Below are positions 1 to 7,934 of a stretch of DNA of 42,809 nucleotides, piece by piece. The position numbers and the translations under genes are program-made. The notes beneath the pieces were generated by a model that searched no databases, was not told the DNA's origin, and worked only from the letters and a program-made list of their open reading frames with translations. How positions within the stretch are numbered: position 1 is the first letter of the stretch; each line of letters opens with the position of its first letter. The DNA is from Ectopseudomonas oleovorans (GTDB lineage: Bacteria > Pseudomonadota > Gammaproteobacteria > Pseudomonadales > Pseudomonadaceae), in assembly GCF_003052605.1 (NCBI RefSeq), contig NZ_QASO01000111.1:1-42809 (forward strand), read 5' to 3'.

Positions 1-249
1 CGTAGTAGAGATCCACTCGATTGCACAGTGACATGAACTGATGACGAACCGGTCGCACCGACCTGTGTGTAACCTGCTGCATCCATCGGCCCTCTGCTTT
101 GCAAGGCCGCTAGCCCGGTTAGGCGCACAGGAGCGAAATTCATCATGGCTCAAGGCTAACGCCTTATCAGAAGTCGAATATACGGAAGCAGTCGTACCTA
201 GGTTCAGAGGCAGATTATTTCACTGGCAAAACGGGAGGAGTCCATATAC
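1..249. other. Unassigned left edge, no gene recognised
   Basis: No reading frame here looks like a real protein and no RNA gene was recognised. The stretch is visibly less GC-rich than the genes that follow. It ends at a Pseudomonas-type hairpin repeat that lies just beyond the stop of the universal stress protein gene. It could be the flank or relic of a mobile element, but nothing diagnostic, such as a transposase motif or terminal inverted repeats, is visible. Confidence 0.3.
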
Positions 250-300
250 GGATGCAATCCGGGGGCTTTGCCAAGGGTGCCCCGGAGTTCATTGGGCTAC
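250..300. repeat. Imperfect inverted repeat ending in CATTGGGCTAC
   Basis: The element holds a CCGGGG/CCCCGG stem (259-264 with 280-285) and ends in TTCATTGGGCTAC. The repeat at 20845-20899 also ends in CATTGGGCT after a CCCGGA stem, so the two look like members of one dispersed intergenic family. Here it lies just past the stop of the minus-strand stress protein gene and could act as its transcription terminator. Confidence 0.5.
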
Positions 301-313
301 AGGTCGTAGCCGC

Positions 314-1162
314 TCAGTCAGCCGGCGGTACGATCAGCGCGTCGCTGTCGAGCGAGGCCAGCAGGCGACTGGCGACGCTGCCGAGGAAGAAGCGCGAAAC
401 CCCTTCACGGGCATGGGTACCGAGTACCAGCAGGTCCGCGCCACTCTGGCGTAGCGCCTCGCCGATCACCCCTTCCGGTGAGCCGATCTGCACCAGCAGG
501 CGCTCGTCATTCAGGCACGCGCCGACCGCCGCCAGGCGTTCCTGCAGTTGCTGGCGCAGCAGTTGGCGCTGGTTTTCCAGCACCTCGGCACTGATCCCGG
601 GCTCCATGATCGCGCCGGCGGCTAAAGGCTCGACGGCACTGGCCACATGCAGTTCATCCAGGCTCACCAGGCCCAAGTCGCGCGCCCGGCTCAATGCCTG
701 CAGCGAGGTACGCGACAGATCCATCGCCAGCAAGGCATGCCGGTACTCGTGGGTGACCGGGCCGTTGACCCGCAGCACCGGCAGATGACTGCTGCGTACG
801 ACGCGCTCGAGCGTGGTGCCGACAAAGAAGTCACGCAGCGTCGACTTGCGATGCGCCCCCACCACCAGCAGATCGGCGCCCATGCCCTGCGCACTCTCGA
901 CGATCACCGCGGCCGCTTCGCCCGTGCCGACAATCACACGCGGCACACTGCCGGCCTGCTCCCCCAGGCGTTCGGCCTGGGTCTGCAAGAGACTCTCGGC
1001 CTGCTGTACCTGGCGCTGCACATAGGCGGCAGGGGCCTCATCATCGATCACATGCAACAGACCCCATTCACCGCCACCCTGACGACGAATCAGTTGCACG
1101 GCACGCTGCACCGCATGCGCCGAACGCTCGGACAGATCGGTTGCTACCAGAATCTTGATCAT
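314..1162 (-). CDS. Universal stress protein with two UspA domains
   Basis: The 282-residue protein is a tandem of two UspA folds (about 1-135 and 138-280), each starting with an Asp-containing beta strand (ILVATDLS; ALLAMDLS). Each ends in the nucleotide-binding loop region: VVGAHRKSTLRDFFVG at 101-115 and LGTHAREGVSRFFLGS at 247-262. The second glycine of the G-2x-G part is not kept in either copy. The frame extends 37 codons further upstream, but the ATG at 1162 is preceded by GGAGG at good spacing and begins the first strand directly, so I chose it. UspA proteins help survival under stress; in Pseudomonas several are Anr-controlled and act in anaerobic survival. The gene diverges from a P-type ATPase, with an Anr-like site between them. 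Confidence 0.9.
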   Translation of the reverse strand: MIKILVATDLSERSAHAVQRAVQLIRRQGGGEWGLLHVIDDEAPAAYVQRQVQQAESLLQTQAERLGEQAGSVPRVIVGTGEAAAVIVESAQGMGADLLVVGAHRKSTLRDFFVGTTLERVVRSSHLPVLRVNGPVTHEYRHALLAMDLSRTSLQALSRARDLGLVSLDELHVASAVEPLAAGAIMEPGISAEVLENQRQLLRQQLQERLAAVGACLNDERLLVQIGSPEGVIGEALRQSGADLLVLGTHAREGVSRFFLGSVASRLLASLDSDALIVPPAD

Positions 1163-1502
1163 CTCGTTTCCTCCATTGCATTCCAGGGTCTGTACGAAAA
1201 GTCGCCGGGCGAAGATCAGGCGATACCGATGGCGCCCCCATAAAAACGGATAAGATCCGGACTGGGCTCGCACTCGGGTTTACGAGCTGTAGATGAGCAT
1301 TCCGGCCCCATTTTCACCAAGCACAGGCACTTTTCGTACAGAACCTAACACCGCGTTACATTCAAACGCCTGCCGACGCCCCAGTCCTTGATGCAGGTCA
1401 GCTCCTGTGCGTTAACGCGCACTTAGGGTAACCCGCAACACTCGCCGTCCCGCCGCACGCTGGCCCGCGAGCACGGCCCGGACACCGCAGGAGACTCGCC
1501 CC
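1163..1502. promoter_or_regulatory. Divergent promoter region with Anr/FNR-like box
   Basis: This gap of about 340 bp separates the divergent stress protein and ATPase genes. At 1388-1401 it holds TTGAT-GCAG-GTCAG, which matches the Anr/FNR palindrome TTGAT-N4-ATCAA at 8 of 10 positions. Counting 41.5 bp from its centre gives starts near 1353 (minus) and 1436 (plus). Both positions have a plausible -10 hexamer just upstream: TGTAAC on the minus strand at 1360-1355 and TAGGGT at 1424-1429. One Anr site could therefore serve both genes. The assignment is inferred from motif and spacing only. Confidence 0.5.
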
Positions 1503-4241
1503 ATGGGCAATGCCCCCTCAGAATATACCGACCACACCTGGCACGCCTTGACTGCACAGGACGCCCTGAAAGTGCAGCGCAGCAGCGCCAGCGGTCTCAG
1601 CCAGGACGAGGCGCAGCGGCGCCTGCAGCAGCATGGTGCCAATCGCCTGCCGCCGCCACAACGCCGGGGGCCATTGCTGCGCCTGCTCTACCAGTTCCAT
1701 AACGTGCTGCTCTATCTGATGCTGGCGGCCGCCCTGATCGCCGCCCTGCTCGGCCACTGGATCGATACTTCGGTGATCCTCACCGCCGTGCTGATCAACG
1801 TGATCATCGGCTTCATCCAGGAGGGCAAGGCGGAAAATGCACTGGACGCCATCCGCAGCATGCTCTCGCCACGCGCCATGGTGCTGCGCGCGGGCGAACG
1901 CCACGAGATCGATGCCGCTCAGCTGGTGCCCGGCGACGTGGTGCTGCTGGCCTCCGGCGACAAGGTGCCAGCCGACCTGCGCTTGATCAGCGTGAAGAAC
2001 CTGCTGGTGGAGGAAGCGGCGCTGACCGGCGAATCGGTGCCGGTGGAAAAATCCGTGGCGCACTGCAGCAAGGATGCTGCGCTCGGCGACCGTCGCTGCA
2101 TGGCCTATTCCGGCACCCTGGTCAGCAGCGGCCAGGCCAGCGGCGTGGTGGTAGCGACCGGTGCCAACACTGAACTCGGCCGAATCGGCGCGATGCTGCA
2201 GCAGGTGCAGGCGTTGTCCACGCCACTGCTGCGACAGATCGAACAGTTCAGCCGCTGGCTGGCGGTGATCATCCTGATCCTGGCGTTCGCCACCTTCATC
2301 CTCGGCATCCTCTGGCACGGCCAGAACCCCGGCGAGATGTTCATGATGGTGGTGGCACTGACCGCCTCGGCCATCCCCGAAGGTCTGCCGGCGATCATGA
2401 CGGTGATCCTCGCCCTCGGCGTGCAGCGCATGGCCGGCCACAACGCCATCGTCCGCCGCCTGCCGGCGGTGGAAACCCTGGGCTCGGTGACGGTGATCTG
2501 CTCGGACAAGACCGGCACCCTGACCCGCAACGAAATGACCGTACAACGCGTGGTCAGCGCCAGCCGCATCCTCGATGTCTCCGGTGTCGGTTACGCCCCG
2601 GAAGGCGCCTTTCACCAGGACGGCAAGCTGCTTGAGCCCGACACCGAACTGCTGGAGATCGCCCGTGCCGCCCAGCTGTGCAACGACGCCCGCCTGCAAC
2701 AGGACGCCGCCGGCCACTGGCAACTACATGGCGACCCGACCGAAGGCGCGCTGCTGACCCTGGCGCTGAAAAGTGGTCTCGATATCCAGTCGCTGCGCAC
2801 ACAATTGCCCCGCAGCGACGCAATTCCGTTCGAATCCGAACACCGCTTCATGGCCACCCTGCACCACGACCACACCGGCCATGGCCTGGTCTACCTCAAG
2901 GGCGCTCCCGAGCGCGTGCTGGAGATGTGCAGCAACCAGCGCAGCGCCGATGGCAGCAGTGAGGCGCTGGATACCGACTACTGGCGCCGCCAGGCCACCG
3001 ACCTGGCCGCGCGTGGCCTGCGCCTGCTGGCACTGGCCAGCAAGCCGGCGACGGCCGAACAACGCACGCTGAATTTCGCCGACGTGGAAAGCGGCCTGAC
3101 CCTGCTGGCACTGGTCGGCATCATCGACCCGCCGCGTGCCGAGGCCATCGCCGCCGTCGCCGAATGCCAGCGCGCCGGCATCCGGGTGAAGATGATCACC
3201 GGCGATCACGCAGAAACCGCCCGCGCCATCGGCGCGCAACTGGGCATCGGCGTCGGCATGCCGGCGATGACCGGGGCGGAACTGGAACTGCTCGACGAGC
3301 GCCGCCTGCGCGAGGTACTGCCCGGCATCGAGGTGTTCGCCCGCGCCAGCCCCGAGCACAAGCTGCGTCTGGTGCAATGCATGCAGGACAGTGGCCAGGT
3401 GGTGGCGATGACTGGCGACGGGGTCAACGATGCCCCGGCGCTCAAGCGCGCCGACGTCGGCGTGGCCATGGGGCTCAAGGGCACCGAGGCGGCCAAGGAA
3501 GCGGCCGAAGTGGTGCTGGCCGACGACAACTTCGCCACCATCGCCGGCGCCGTGCGCGAAGGCCGGGCGATCTACGACAACCTGAAGAAATTCATCCTCT
3601 TCGCCCTGCCCACCAACGGCGGCCAATCGCTGATCGTGATCTTCGCCATCCTCTTTCAGGTGGTGCTGCCACTGACCCCGGCACAGGTACTGTGGGTCAA
3701 CATGGTCACCTCCAGCACCCTGGGCCTGGCGCTAGCCTTCGAGCCCTCCGAACGCGGGCTGATGAAACGCGCGCCACGGGCGCCCAACGAGCCGCTGCTA
3801 TCGGGCTTCTTCGTCTGGCGCGTGGTGATGGTGTCGGTACTGATCGCCGGCGCCGGCATCGGCCTGTTCCTCTGGGAGCTTGAGCGTGGCAACAGCCTGG
3901 AGAGCGCCCGCACCATCGCGGTCAATGCCGTGGTGATGTGCGAGATTTTCTATCTGCTCAACAGCCGCAGCATCTTCGGCTCGGTACTCAGCCGCGACGG
4001 CCTGTTGGGCAATCGGGTCGTGCTGCTGACCATCGCCGCCTGCATCGTGCTGCAGATGCTGTTCACCTATGCCCCGCCGCTGCAACAGGTGTTCGGCTCC
4101 ACCGGGCTGAGCTTTGATGAATGGCTGCGCGTGCTGCTGGCCGGCCTGGCACTGTTCTGCGCGGCGGAACTGGAGAAGTGGGTGGTGCGGCGCTTCGGCC
4201 TGCATGCACAGGCCCGTAGGGCGGGTGCAACCCGCCGTTAG
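1503..4241 (+). CDS. Cation-transporting P-type ATPase (P2-like)
   Basis: This 912-residue protein has the full P-type ATPase layout. There is a cation ATPase N-terminal domain, a TGES actuator loop at 175-178, a PEGLP motif in the fourth membrane helix, the phosphorylated Asp335 in DKTGTLT, a nucleotide-binding domain, a GDGVNDAP hinge with Asp639, and six C-terminal membrane segments. It resembles bacterial Ca2+/Mg2+-type pumps. The helix-6 segment reads WVNMVTSSTLGLAL, so the Asp that binds Ca2+ in SERCA-type pumps is a Ser and the ion cannot be assigned. The ATG follows a GCAGGAG-like site. The last nine residues (ARRAGATRR) and the stop codon are supplied by a dispersed hairpin repeat. 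The likely Anr box upstream suggests induction under low oxygen. Confidence 0.92.
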   Translation: MGNAPSEYTDHTWHALTAQDALKVQRSSASGLSQDEAQRRLQQHGANRLPPPQRRGPLLRLLYQFHNVLLYLMLAAALIAALLGHWIDTSVILTAVLINVIIGFIQEGKAENALDAIRSMLSPRAMVLRAGERHEIDAAQLVPGDVVLLASGDKVPADLRLISVKNLLVEEAALTGESVPVEKSVAHCSKDAALGDRRCMAYSGTLVSSGQASGVVVATGANTELGRIGAMLQQVQALSTPLLRQIEQFSRWLAVIILILAFATFILGILWHGQNPGEMFMMVVALTASAIPEGLPAIMTVILALGVQRMAGHNAIVRRLPAVETLGSVTVICSDKTGTLTRNEMTVQRVVSASRILDVSGVGYAPEGAFHQDGKLLEPDTELLEIARAAQLCNDARLQQDAAGHWQLHGDPTEGALLTLALKSGLDIQSLRTQLPRSDAIPFESEHRFMATLHHDHTGHGLVYLKGAPERVLEMCSNQRSADGSSEALDTDYWRRQATDLAARGLRLLALASKPATAEQRTLNFADVESGLTLLALVGIIDPPRAEAIAAVAECQRAGIRVKMITGDHAETARAIGAQLGIGVGMPAMTGAELELLDERRLREVLPGIEVFARASPEHKLRLVQCMQDSGQVVAMTGDGVNDAPALKRADVGVAMGLKGTEAAKEAAEVVLADDNFATIAGAVREGRAIYDNLKKFILFALPTNGGQSLIVIFAILFQVVLPLTPAQVLWVNMVTSSTLGLALAFEPSERGLMKRAPRAPNEPLLSGFFVWRVVMVSVLIAGAGIGLFLWELERGNSLESARTIAVNAVVMCEIFYLLNSRSIFGSVLSRDGLLGNRVVLLTIAACIVLQMLFTYAPPLQQVFGSTGLSFDEWLRVLLAGLALFCAAELEKWVVRRFGLHAQARRAGATRR

Positions 4242-4270
4242 CCGGGCTGGCGGGGTACCCCCGCCCTACG
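4215..4270. repeat. Hairpin repeat shared by two gene ends
   Basis: The outer arms CGTAGGGCGGG (4215-4225) and CCCGCCCTACG (4260-4270) are perfect complements, with a GGCGGG-type inner palindrome between them. This resembles the 'GTAGGGCGGGTGCAACCCGCC' repeats found between Pseudomonas genes. It contains the TAG stop of the plus-strand ATPase (4239-4241) and the TAG stop of minus-strand acpH (4266-4268), so it also sits where a bidirectional terminator is needed. Confidence 0.7.
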
Positions 4271-4835
4271 CCTGACGGGCGAAGGCGATCAGCTCGGGGT
4301 AGAAGGCGCGGAAATCCTCGCTGAGCGGCTGGTACAGCCGCTCCAGCTCGGCCAGGCTGCCGTCGAGCAACTGCGGCCTGGACAGGCGCCGCTGCATGCC
4401 GGCGATCACCTGCTCCAGCACCGCGAACTCGCGGTAGCTGCCGAGCCAGTCCTGCGCCGCCATGCGCGGCGCCATCAGCGCCAGGCGTCCCGGCAACTCC
4501 GGTTCGGCGGCCAGCACCCGGTACACCTCGCGGGTGAAATGATCCAGCGGCTGCGCCGCATACTCGACCCAATCGCGGGCCAGGCAATGGTCGAAGAACA
4601 GATCCAGCAGCATGCCGGCCGTGCGGCGCCGCGCGGCGGGAAACCGGGCACGCGCGCGCGCCTGTAGCGGGTGGCTGTCGGTAAAGGCGTCGATACGCCG
4701 GTGCAGGCGGATGGCCGCTTCGATCTCAGTCGGCCAGCGTCCGGCCAGGGGGCCCTTGACGAAGTCGCCATACAGGCTGCCGAGCAGTTGCGGCGGCGCA
4801 TCGCCGCCAAGATGAAGATGGGCCAGGTAGTTCAT
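4266..4835 (-). CDS. acpH: Acyl carrier protein phosphodiesterase
   Basis: The 189-residue product matches the AcpH family (E. coli about 193 residues). This enzyme removes the 4'-phosphopantetheine arm from holo-acyl carrier protein. The N-terminus MNYLAHLHLGG, the LLGSLYGDFVKG segment, the LHRRIDAFTDSHP motif and the FFDHCLARDW motif hold the acidic and His residues expected of this HD-like metal-dependent hydrolase. The start overlaps no other gene. Upstream lies the divergent ArsR gene. The stop codon lies inside the hairpin repeat shared with the ATPase end. Confidence 0.88.
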   Translation of the reverse strand: MNYLAHLHLGGDAPPQLLGSLYGDFVKGPLAGRWPTEIEAAIRLHRRIDAFTDSHPLQARARARFPAARRRTAGMLLDLFFDHCLARDWVEYAAQPLDHFTREVYRVLAAEPELPGRLALMAPRMAAQDWLGSYREFAVLEQVIAGMQRRLSRPQLLDGSLAELERLYQPLSEDFRAFYPELIAFARQA

Positions 4836-4904
4836 GACACGAGCTTACCGCCCTGAGCAGGACAATCGAAGCTGTTGATGGGGACTATTGGCACAATCAA
4901 TCTG

Positions 4905-4926
4905 TATATCGCCCAGAGACGATATA
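4905..4926. promoter_or_regulatory. Palindromic operator overlapping a -10 element
   Basis: TATATCG (4905-4911) and CGATATA (4920-4926) form a perfect 7-bp inverted repeat with an 8-bp spacer. The right arm runs into TATAAA (4923-4928), a likely -10 hexamer just before the ArsR gene. Such an arm-over-promoter layout is typical of ArsR-family self-repression, so this is the best candidate operator for the regulator and probably for the downstream reductase. No convincing -35 hexamer was found at standard spacing. Confidence 0.55.
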
Positions 4927-4937
4927 AAATTCGTCCC

Positions 4938-5258
4938 ATGACGATACACACCGACATTGCCATGGACATCGACACCATCATCAAGGCCCTCGCCCACCCC
5001 GTGCGCCGCGACATCCTCTACTGGCTGAAGGAGCCCGAGCGCCACTTCGCCGAGCAGGAGCATCCGCTGGAGATCGGCGTCTGCGCCGGCAAGATCTACC
5101 TGCGTACCGGGCTTTCGCAATCCACCGTTTCCGCCCACCTGACCACCCTGCAACGCGCCGATCTGGTGACCAGCCGCAAGGTCGGCCAGTGGCACGTCTT
5201 CAAGCGCAACGACGAGCTGATCCAGGCTTTCGTCGAGCGCCTCGGCCAGCAACTCTGA
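4938..5258 (+). CDS. ArsR-family winged-helix repressor
   Basis: The 106-residue protein is a compact ArsR-type regulator. It has an ALAHPVRRDILYWL helix, a recognition helix LSQSTVSAHLTTLQRADLV and a wing VTSRKVGQWHVFKRN. The metal-binding Cys pair of classical ArsR/SmtB proteins is absent; the only Cys is Cys49 (GVCAG), just before the recognition helix. It lies 27 bp upstream of an alkene reductase gene in the same direction and probably controls it in response to electrophiles or an organic ligand. The start is uncertain: ATG 4938 would give an almost leaderless message from the TATAAA at 4923, and ATG 4962 (MDIDTIIKAL) is the alternative. Confidence 0.85.
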   Translation: MTIHTDIAMDIDTIIKALAHPVRRDILYWLKEPERHFAEQEHPLEIGVCAGKIYLRTGLSQSTVSAHLTTLQRADLVTSRKVGQWHVFKRNDELIQAFVERLGQQL

Positions 5259-5285
5259 TTTGACCTTTCCCTCGGAGAAACCACC

Positions 5286-6335
5286 ATGCCCACACTGTTC
5301 GACCCCATCCAGATCGGTGATCTGCACCTGAACAACCGCATCATCATGGCACCGCTGACCCGCTGCCGCGCCGACGAAGACCGCGTGCCCAACGCGCTGA
5401 TGGCCGAGTACTACGTACAGCGTGCCTCGGCCGGCCTGATCATCAGCGAAGCCACTGCCGTCACGCCGATGGGCGTGGGCTACCCGAACACCCCCGGCAT
5501 CTGGTCGGATGCGCAGATCCGCGGCTGGAGCAACATCACCCAGGCGGTACATGCCAATGGCGGCAAGATCGTCCTGCAGCTGTGGCACGTCGGCCGCATC
5601 TCCGACCCCATCTACCTGAACGGCGAACTGCCGGTCGCTCCCAGCGCGATCAAGCCGGCCGGCCACGTCAGCCTGATCCGTCCGCTTAAGGACTACGTCA
5701 CCCCACGTGCGCTGGAGACCGAAGAAATCGCCGATATCGTCGAGGCTTATCGTCAAGGCGCCGAGAACGCCATGGCCGCCGGTTTCGATGGCGTGGAAAT
5801 CCACGGCGCCAACGGCTACCTGCTCGACCAGTTCCTGCAGAGCAGCACCAACCAGCGCACCGACCAGTACGGCGGCAGCGTCGAGAACCGCGCGCGTCTG
5901 CTGCTGGAAGTGACCGACGCCGCCATCTCGGTGTGGGGCGCCGGCCGCGTCGGCGTGCACCTGGCGCCGCGCGCCGACGCCCACGACATGGGCGACGCCA
6001 ACCGCGCCGAGACCTTCGGCTACGTCGCCCGCGAACTGGGCAAGCGCGGCATCGCCTTCATCTGCGCCCGCGAGAAGGAGGGCGACGACAGCCTGTCGCC
6101 GCAGCTCAAGCAGGCATTCGGCGGCGTGTTCATCGCCAACGAGCGCTTCACCAAGGAGCAGGCCAACGCCTGGCTGGCCGCAGGCAAGGCCGATGCCGTG
6201 GCCTTCGGCATCCCCTTCATCGCCAACCCGGACCTGCCGCAGCGCCTGGAACAGGACGCGCCGCTGAACGAGCCGCACCCGGAAACCTTCTACGGCTCCG
6301 GCCCGGTCGGCTATATCGACTATCCGCGTCTGTGA
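5286..6335 (+). CDS. xenB: Alkene reductase, old yellow enzyme family (XenB/NemA type)
   Basis: The 349-residue FMN-dependent TIM barrel has the length and sequence of Pseudomonas xenobiotic reductase B. XenB and its relative NemA reduce activated C=C bonds, N-ethylmaleimide, nitrate esters and nitroaromatics with NAD(P)H. Visible signatures are IIMAPLTRCRA near the N-terminus (FMN contact), LQLWHVGRIS, the substrate-binding pair in GVEIHGANGYLLDQFLQ, and GGSVENRARLLLEV (phosphate and flavin contacts). The usual catalytic Tyr region and the FGIPFIANPDLP segment are also present. The start has a GGAGAAACC site 6 bp upstream. It is probably co-transcribed with the ArsR gene. Confidence 0.92.
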   Translation: MPTLFDPIQIGDLHLNNRIIMAPLTRCRADEDRVPNALMAEYYVQRASAGLIISEATAVTPMGVGYPNTPGIWSDAQIRGWSNITQAVHANGGKIVLQLWHVGRISDPIYLNGELPVAPSAIKPAGHVSLIRPLKDYVTPRALETEEIADIVEAYRQGAENAMAAGFDGVEIHGANGYLLDQFLQSSTNQRTDQYGGSVENRARLLLEVTDAAISVWGAGRVGVHLAPRADAHDMGDANRAETFGYVARELGKRGIAFICAREKEGDDSLSPQLKQAFGGVFIANERFTKEQANAWLAAGKADAVAFGIPFIANPDLPQRLEQDAPLNEPHPETFYGSGPVGYIDYPRL

Positions 6336-6351
6336 GATCGCAGCTAATGCA

Positions 6352-6379
6352 CCTCCCACAAGCGATATCCCGTGGGAGG
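6352..6379. repeat. Short inverted repeat CCTCCCAC/GTGGGAGG
   Basis: An 8-bp perfect stem (6352-6359 with 6372-6379) is followed by GGCTTTAGCCGCGA, the typical continuation of a Pseudomonas intergenic repeat. It lies between the reductase stop and the stronger terminator hairpin. Confidence 0.6.
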
Positions 6380-6398
6380 GGCTTTAGCCGCGACCAAT

Positions 6399-6431
6399 AA
6401 ACGAACGCCCCGCATTGCGGGGCGTTCGTTT
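6399..6431. terminator. Strong bidirectional terminator
   Basis: A perfect 15-bp stem (6399-6413 with 6417-6431) encloses the 3-nt loop ATT. The GC-rich core CGCCCCGC is flanked by AAA on one side and TTT on the other, so it works in both directions. It lies between two convergent genes, the reductase ending at 6335 and the coiled-coil gene ending at 6448. Confidence 0.9.
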
Positions 6432-6447
6432 ATCGAGATGGTGGCAC

Positions 6448-7296
6448 TCAGCGCTGATTGATCTGCTGCTGCAGATTCATCACCTGGCTCTGCAGGGTAT
6501 TGATGTTGCGCGTCATCTGCGCGCGGAAAGCATCGAACTCGGCGGTATTCGGCCCGGCACTGGCGGCCGGGCGGTTGTCCAGCTCGCTGCGCAGCACCAG
6601 CAGATCCTGCTCCAGGCTACGGATCAATTGCGCCGGATTGCCCTGCTTCTTCAGCGCATCGATATCGCCACCGAGGGCCTTGATGCGGGTATCGAGCTTG
6701 GCCAGTTCAGCCTGGGTCGCCTTGACGTCCGCCAGGGCGGATTTCAGCGCCGCCTGCTCGGTGGAGAGCGCCTGCAGACGCTTGTCGAAATCGGCGTTGG
6801 CGCCGATGCCACTCTTGAGCTCCGCCCTCAACTGTTCGATGCGCTTGTCCAGCGCTGCCTGCGCCGTGGCGCTCTGCTGTTGCTGCTTGCCCAGCTCGAC
6901 CAGGCGATTTTCCAGCTGCTTGACCTGCAGCTTGAGTGCCTCGTTGCCGCTAGTAACGCTGGACTCGGTGGCCACCACCTTGCCGGAAATATCCTGAATT
7001 CGTCCGGCCGCCTCCTCGCTGATGCGCGCGAAGCTTTCCTGGGTCGCCACCAGGCGCTGCTCCATCAGGCCGATCTGCTGCAGGCTCCACCAGCTCAGGC
7101 CGGCCAGGGCGAAACTCAGCGCGCCAACCAGCGCCCACAGCGGCCCGGTACTGGCGCCCTTGGCCACTGCAGCCTTGCTGCTGGCCACGCGGCTGCTACG
7201 CGCAGCGGGCTCCTCACGCGGCTCGGCGAAACCCTCACGGCGCTCCGGAGTCAGGCTGGGCAGATTGTCGAGCTCGTCGTTGGCGTCGTTACGCAT
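6448..7296 (-). CDS. Single-pass membrane protein with long coiled coil
   Basis: The function is not recognised. The 282-residue product has a charged, disordered N-terminus, one membrane helix at about 51-72 (PLWALVGALSFALAGLSWW) and then a long Gln/Leu/Lys-rich coiled coil to the C-terminus. The expected topology is an inner-membrane anchor with a periplasmic coiled coil. Database entries for such Pseudomonas proteins are sometimes labelled 'ATPase', but no Walker motif is visible. The frame is open for 51 more codons upstream; ATG 7296 was chosen because AGGT lies 7 bp before it and the upstream residues look non-coding. Confidence 0.75.
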   Translation of the reverse strand: MRNDANDELDNLPSLTPERREGFAEPREEPAARSSRVASSKAAVAKGASTGPLWALVGALSFALAGLSWWSLQQIGLMEQRLVATQESFARISEEAAGRIQDISGKVVATESSVTSGNEALKLQVKQLENRLVELGKQQQQSATAQAALDKRIEQLRAELKSGIGANADFDKRLQALSTEQAALKSALADVKATQAELAKLDTRIKALGGDIDALKKQGNPAQLIRSLEQDLLVLRSELDNRPAASAGPNTAEFDAFRAQMTRNINTLQSQVMNLQQQINQR

Positions 7297-7646
7297 GGTC
7301 GGACCTATGGTTGGAACGAATGAACGGAAATGCCGCGCAGTATACCGATTCACCATTACACCATCAGCGTCGCGCCAAGCAGGTGCGCTGCGCACCGACG
7401 AAGGGCGCGACAGGGCCATCGACTCGCCTGCAGCCCAGCAGTTCCGCAAAACATGAACTGGTACGCACTTTGCTTTTTCTTCCGTCGTGAACGAGCCGAT
7501 AGCGCGTCGCTCACAAGCCAGCAGGCGGCCTGAGAGTTCTGCAAAGCACGAAGATGTGTCCCAGCCGAAGGATTACGGCTGGCGCGGTTACGGATGGTGA
7601 GGAAGGCCTGAACCCGTGACCCTTCAACCAATCGGGAGAAGTGGCA
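7297..7646. other. Divergent intergenic region with leader hairpin
   Basis: This gap of about 350 bp lies between the coiled-coil gene and the small plus-strand gene. It contains a perfect 7-bp stem CCAGCCG/CGGCTGG (7561-7567 with 7576-7582, loop AAGGATTA) about 65 bp before the downstream start, and a possible 26-codon frame (7453-7533). The hairpin-containing leader could be a 5' regulatory element or a small RNA; nothing identifies it. Confidence 0.35.
7453..7533 (+). CDS. Possible 26-residue small protein
   Basis: An ATG-initiated frame reads MNWYALCFFFRRERADSASL and six further residues to a stop. The N-terminus is aromatic and hydrophobic and the rest is charged. There is no convincing ribosome binding site, and the match to any family is unknown to me. 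It sits in the long leader of the next gene and could be a leader peptide or chance. Confidence 0.15.
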   Translation: MNWYALCFFFRRERADSASLTSQQAA

Positions 7647-7934
7647 ATGGAACTGAACAAAGAAGTACTGGACTGCATGAAAGCGCTGCGTCGCCGTCTA
7701 CGCGAAGAGCAGGACGTGGACATTCGCCTGAGCCAGCCCAACGCAGTCGGCGCCATGCTCGATGGCAGCCTGAAATCCGACGATGAAGAAACCCGCCGCC
7801 TCGGCCAGCGCCTGGCCGAACTGTCCGATCAACCGCAGCGCGCATCGACCACCCCACTGGCCGCCGTCGAGATACCAGTCGGCGCGCCAACCGGCTCGGT
7901 ACGCATCTATCGCGGCCAACGCATCTACGCCTGA
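7647..7934 (+). CDS. Small conserved hypothetical protein
   Basis: This 95-residue soluble protein has an N-terminal charged helix (NKEVLDCMKALRRRLREEQ) and a Pro/Ala-rich C-terminal part ending in RIYRGQRIYA. The function is not recognised. ATG 7647 is preferred over GTG 7641 because GGGAG (7634-7638) lies 8 bp before the ATG but only 2 bp before the GTG. Its last 10 bases overlap the end of the convergent epimerase gene. Confidence 0.65.
   Translation: MELNKEVLDCMKALRRRLREEQDVDIRLSQPNAVGAMLDGSLKSDDEETRRLGQRLAELSDQPQRASTTPLAAVEIPVGAPTGSVRIYRGQRIYA

Noticed and set aside
1518..3626. Long minus-strand frames opposite the P-type ATPase
   Set aside because: Composition is His/Gln/Gly-rich antisense shadow; the plus strand has all P-type ATPase motifs.
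4845..6359. 504-codon minus-strand frame opposite the ArsR and reductase genes
   Set aside because: It is an antisense shadow spanning two real genes and their gap, without a recognisable domain.
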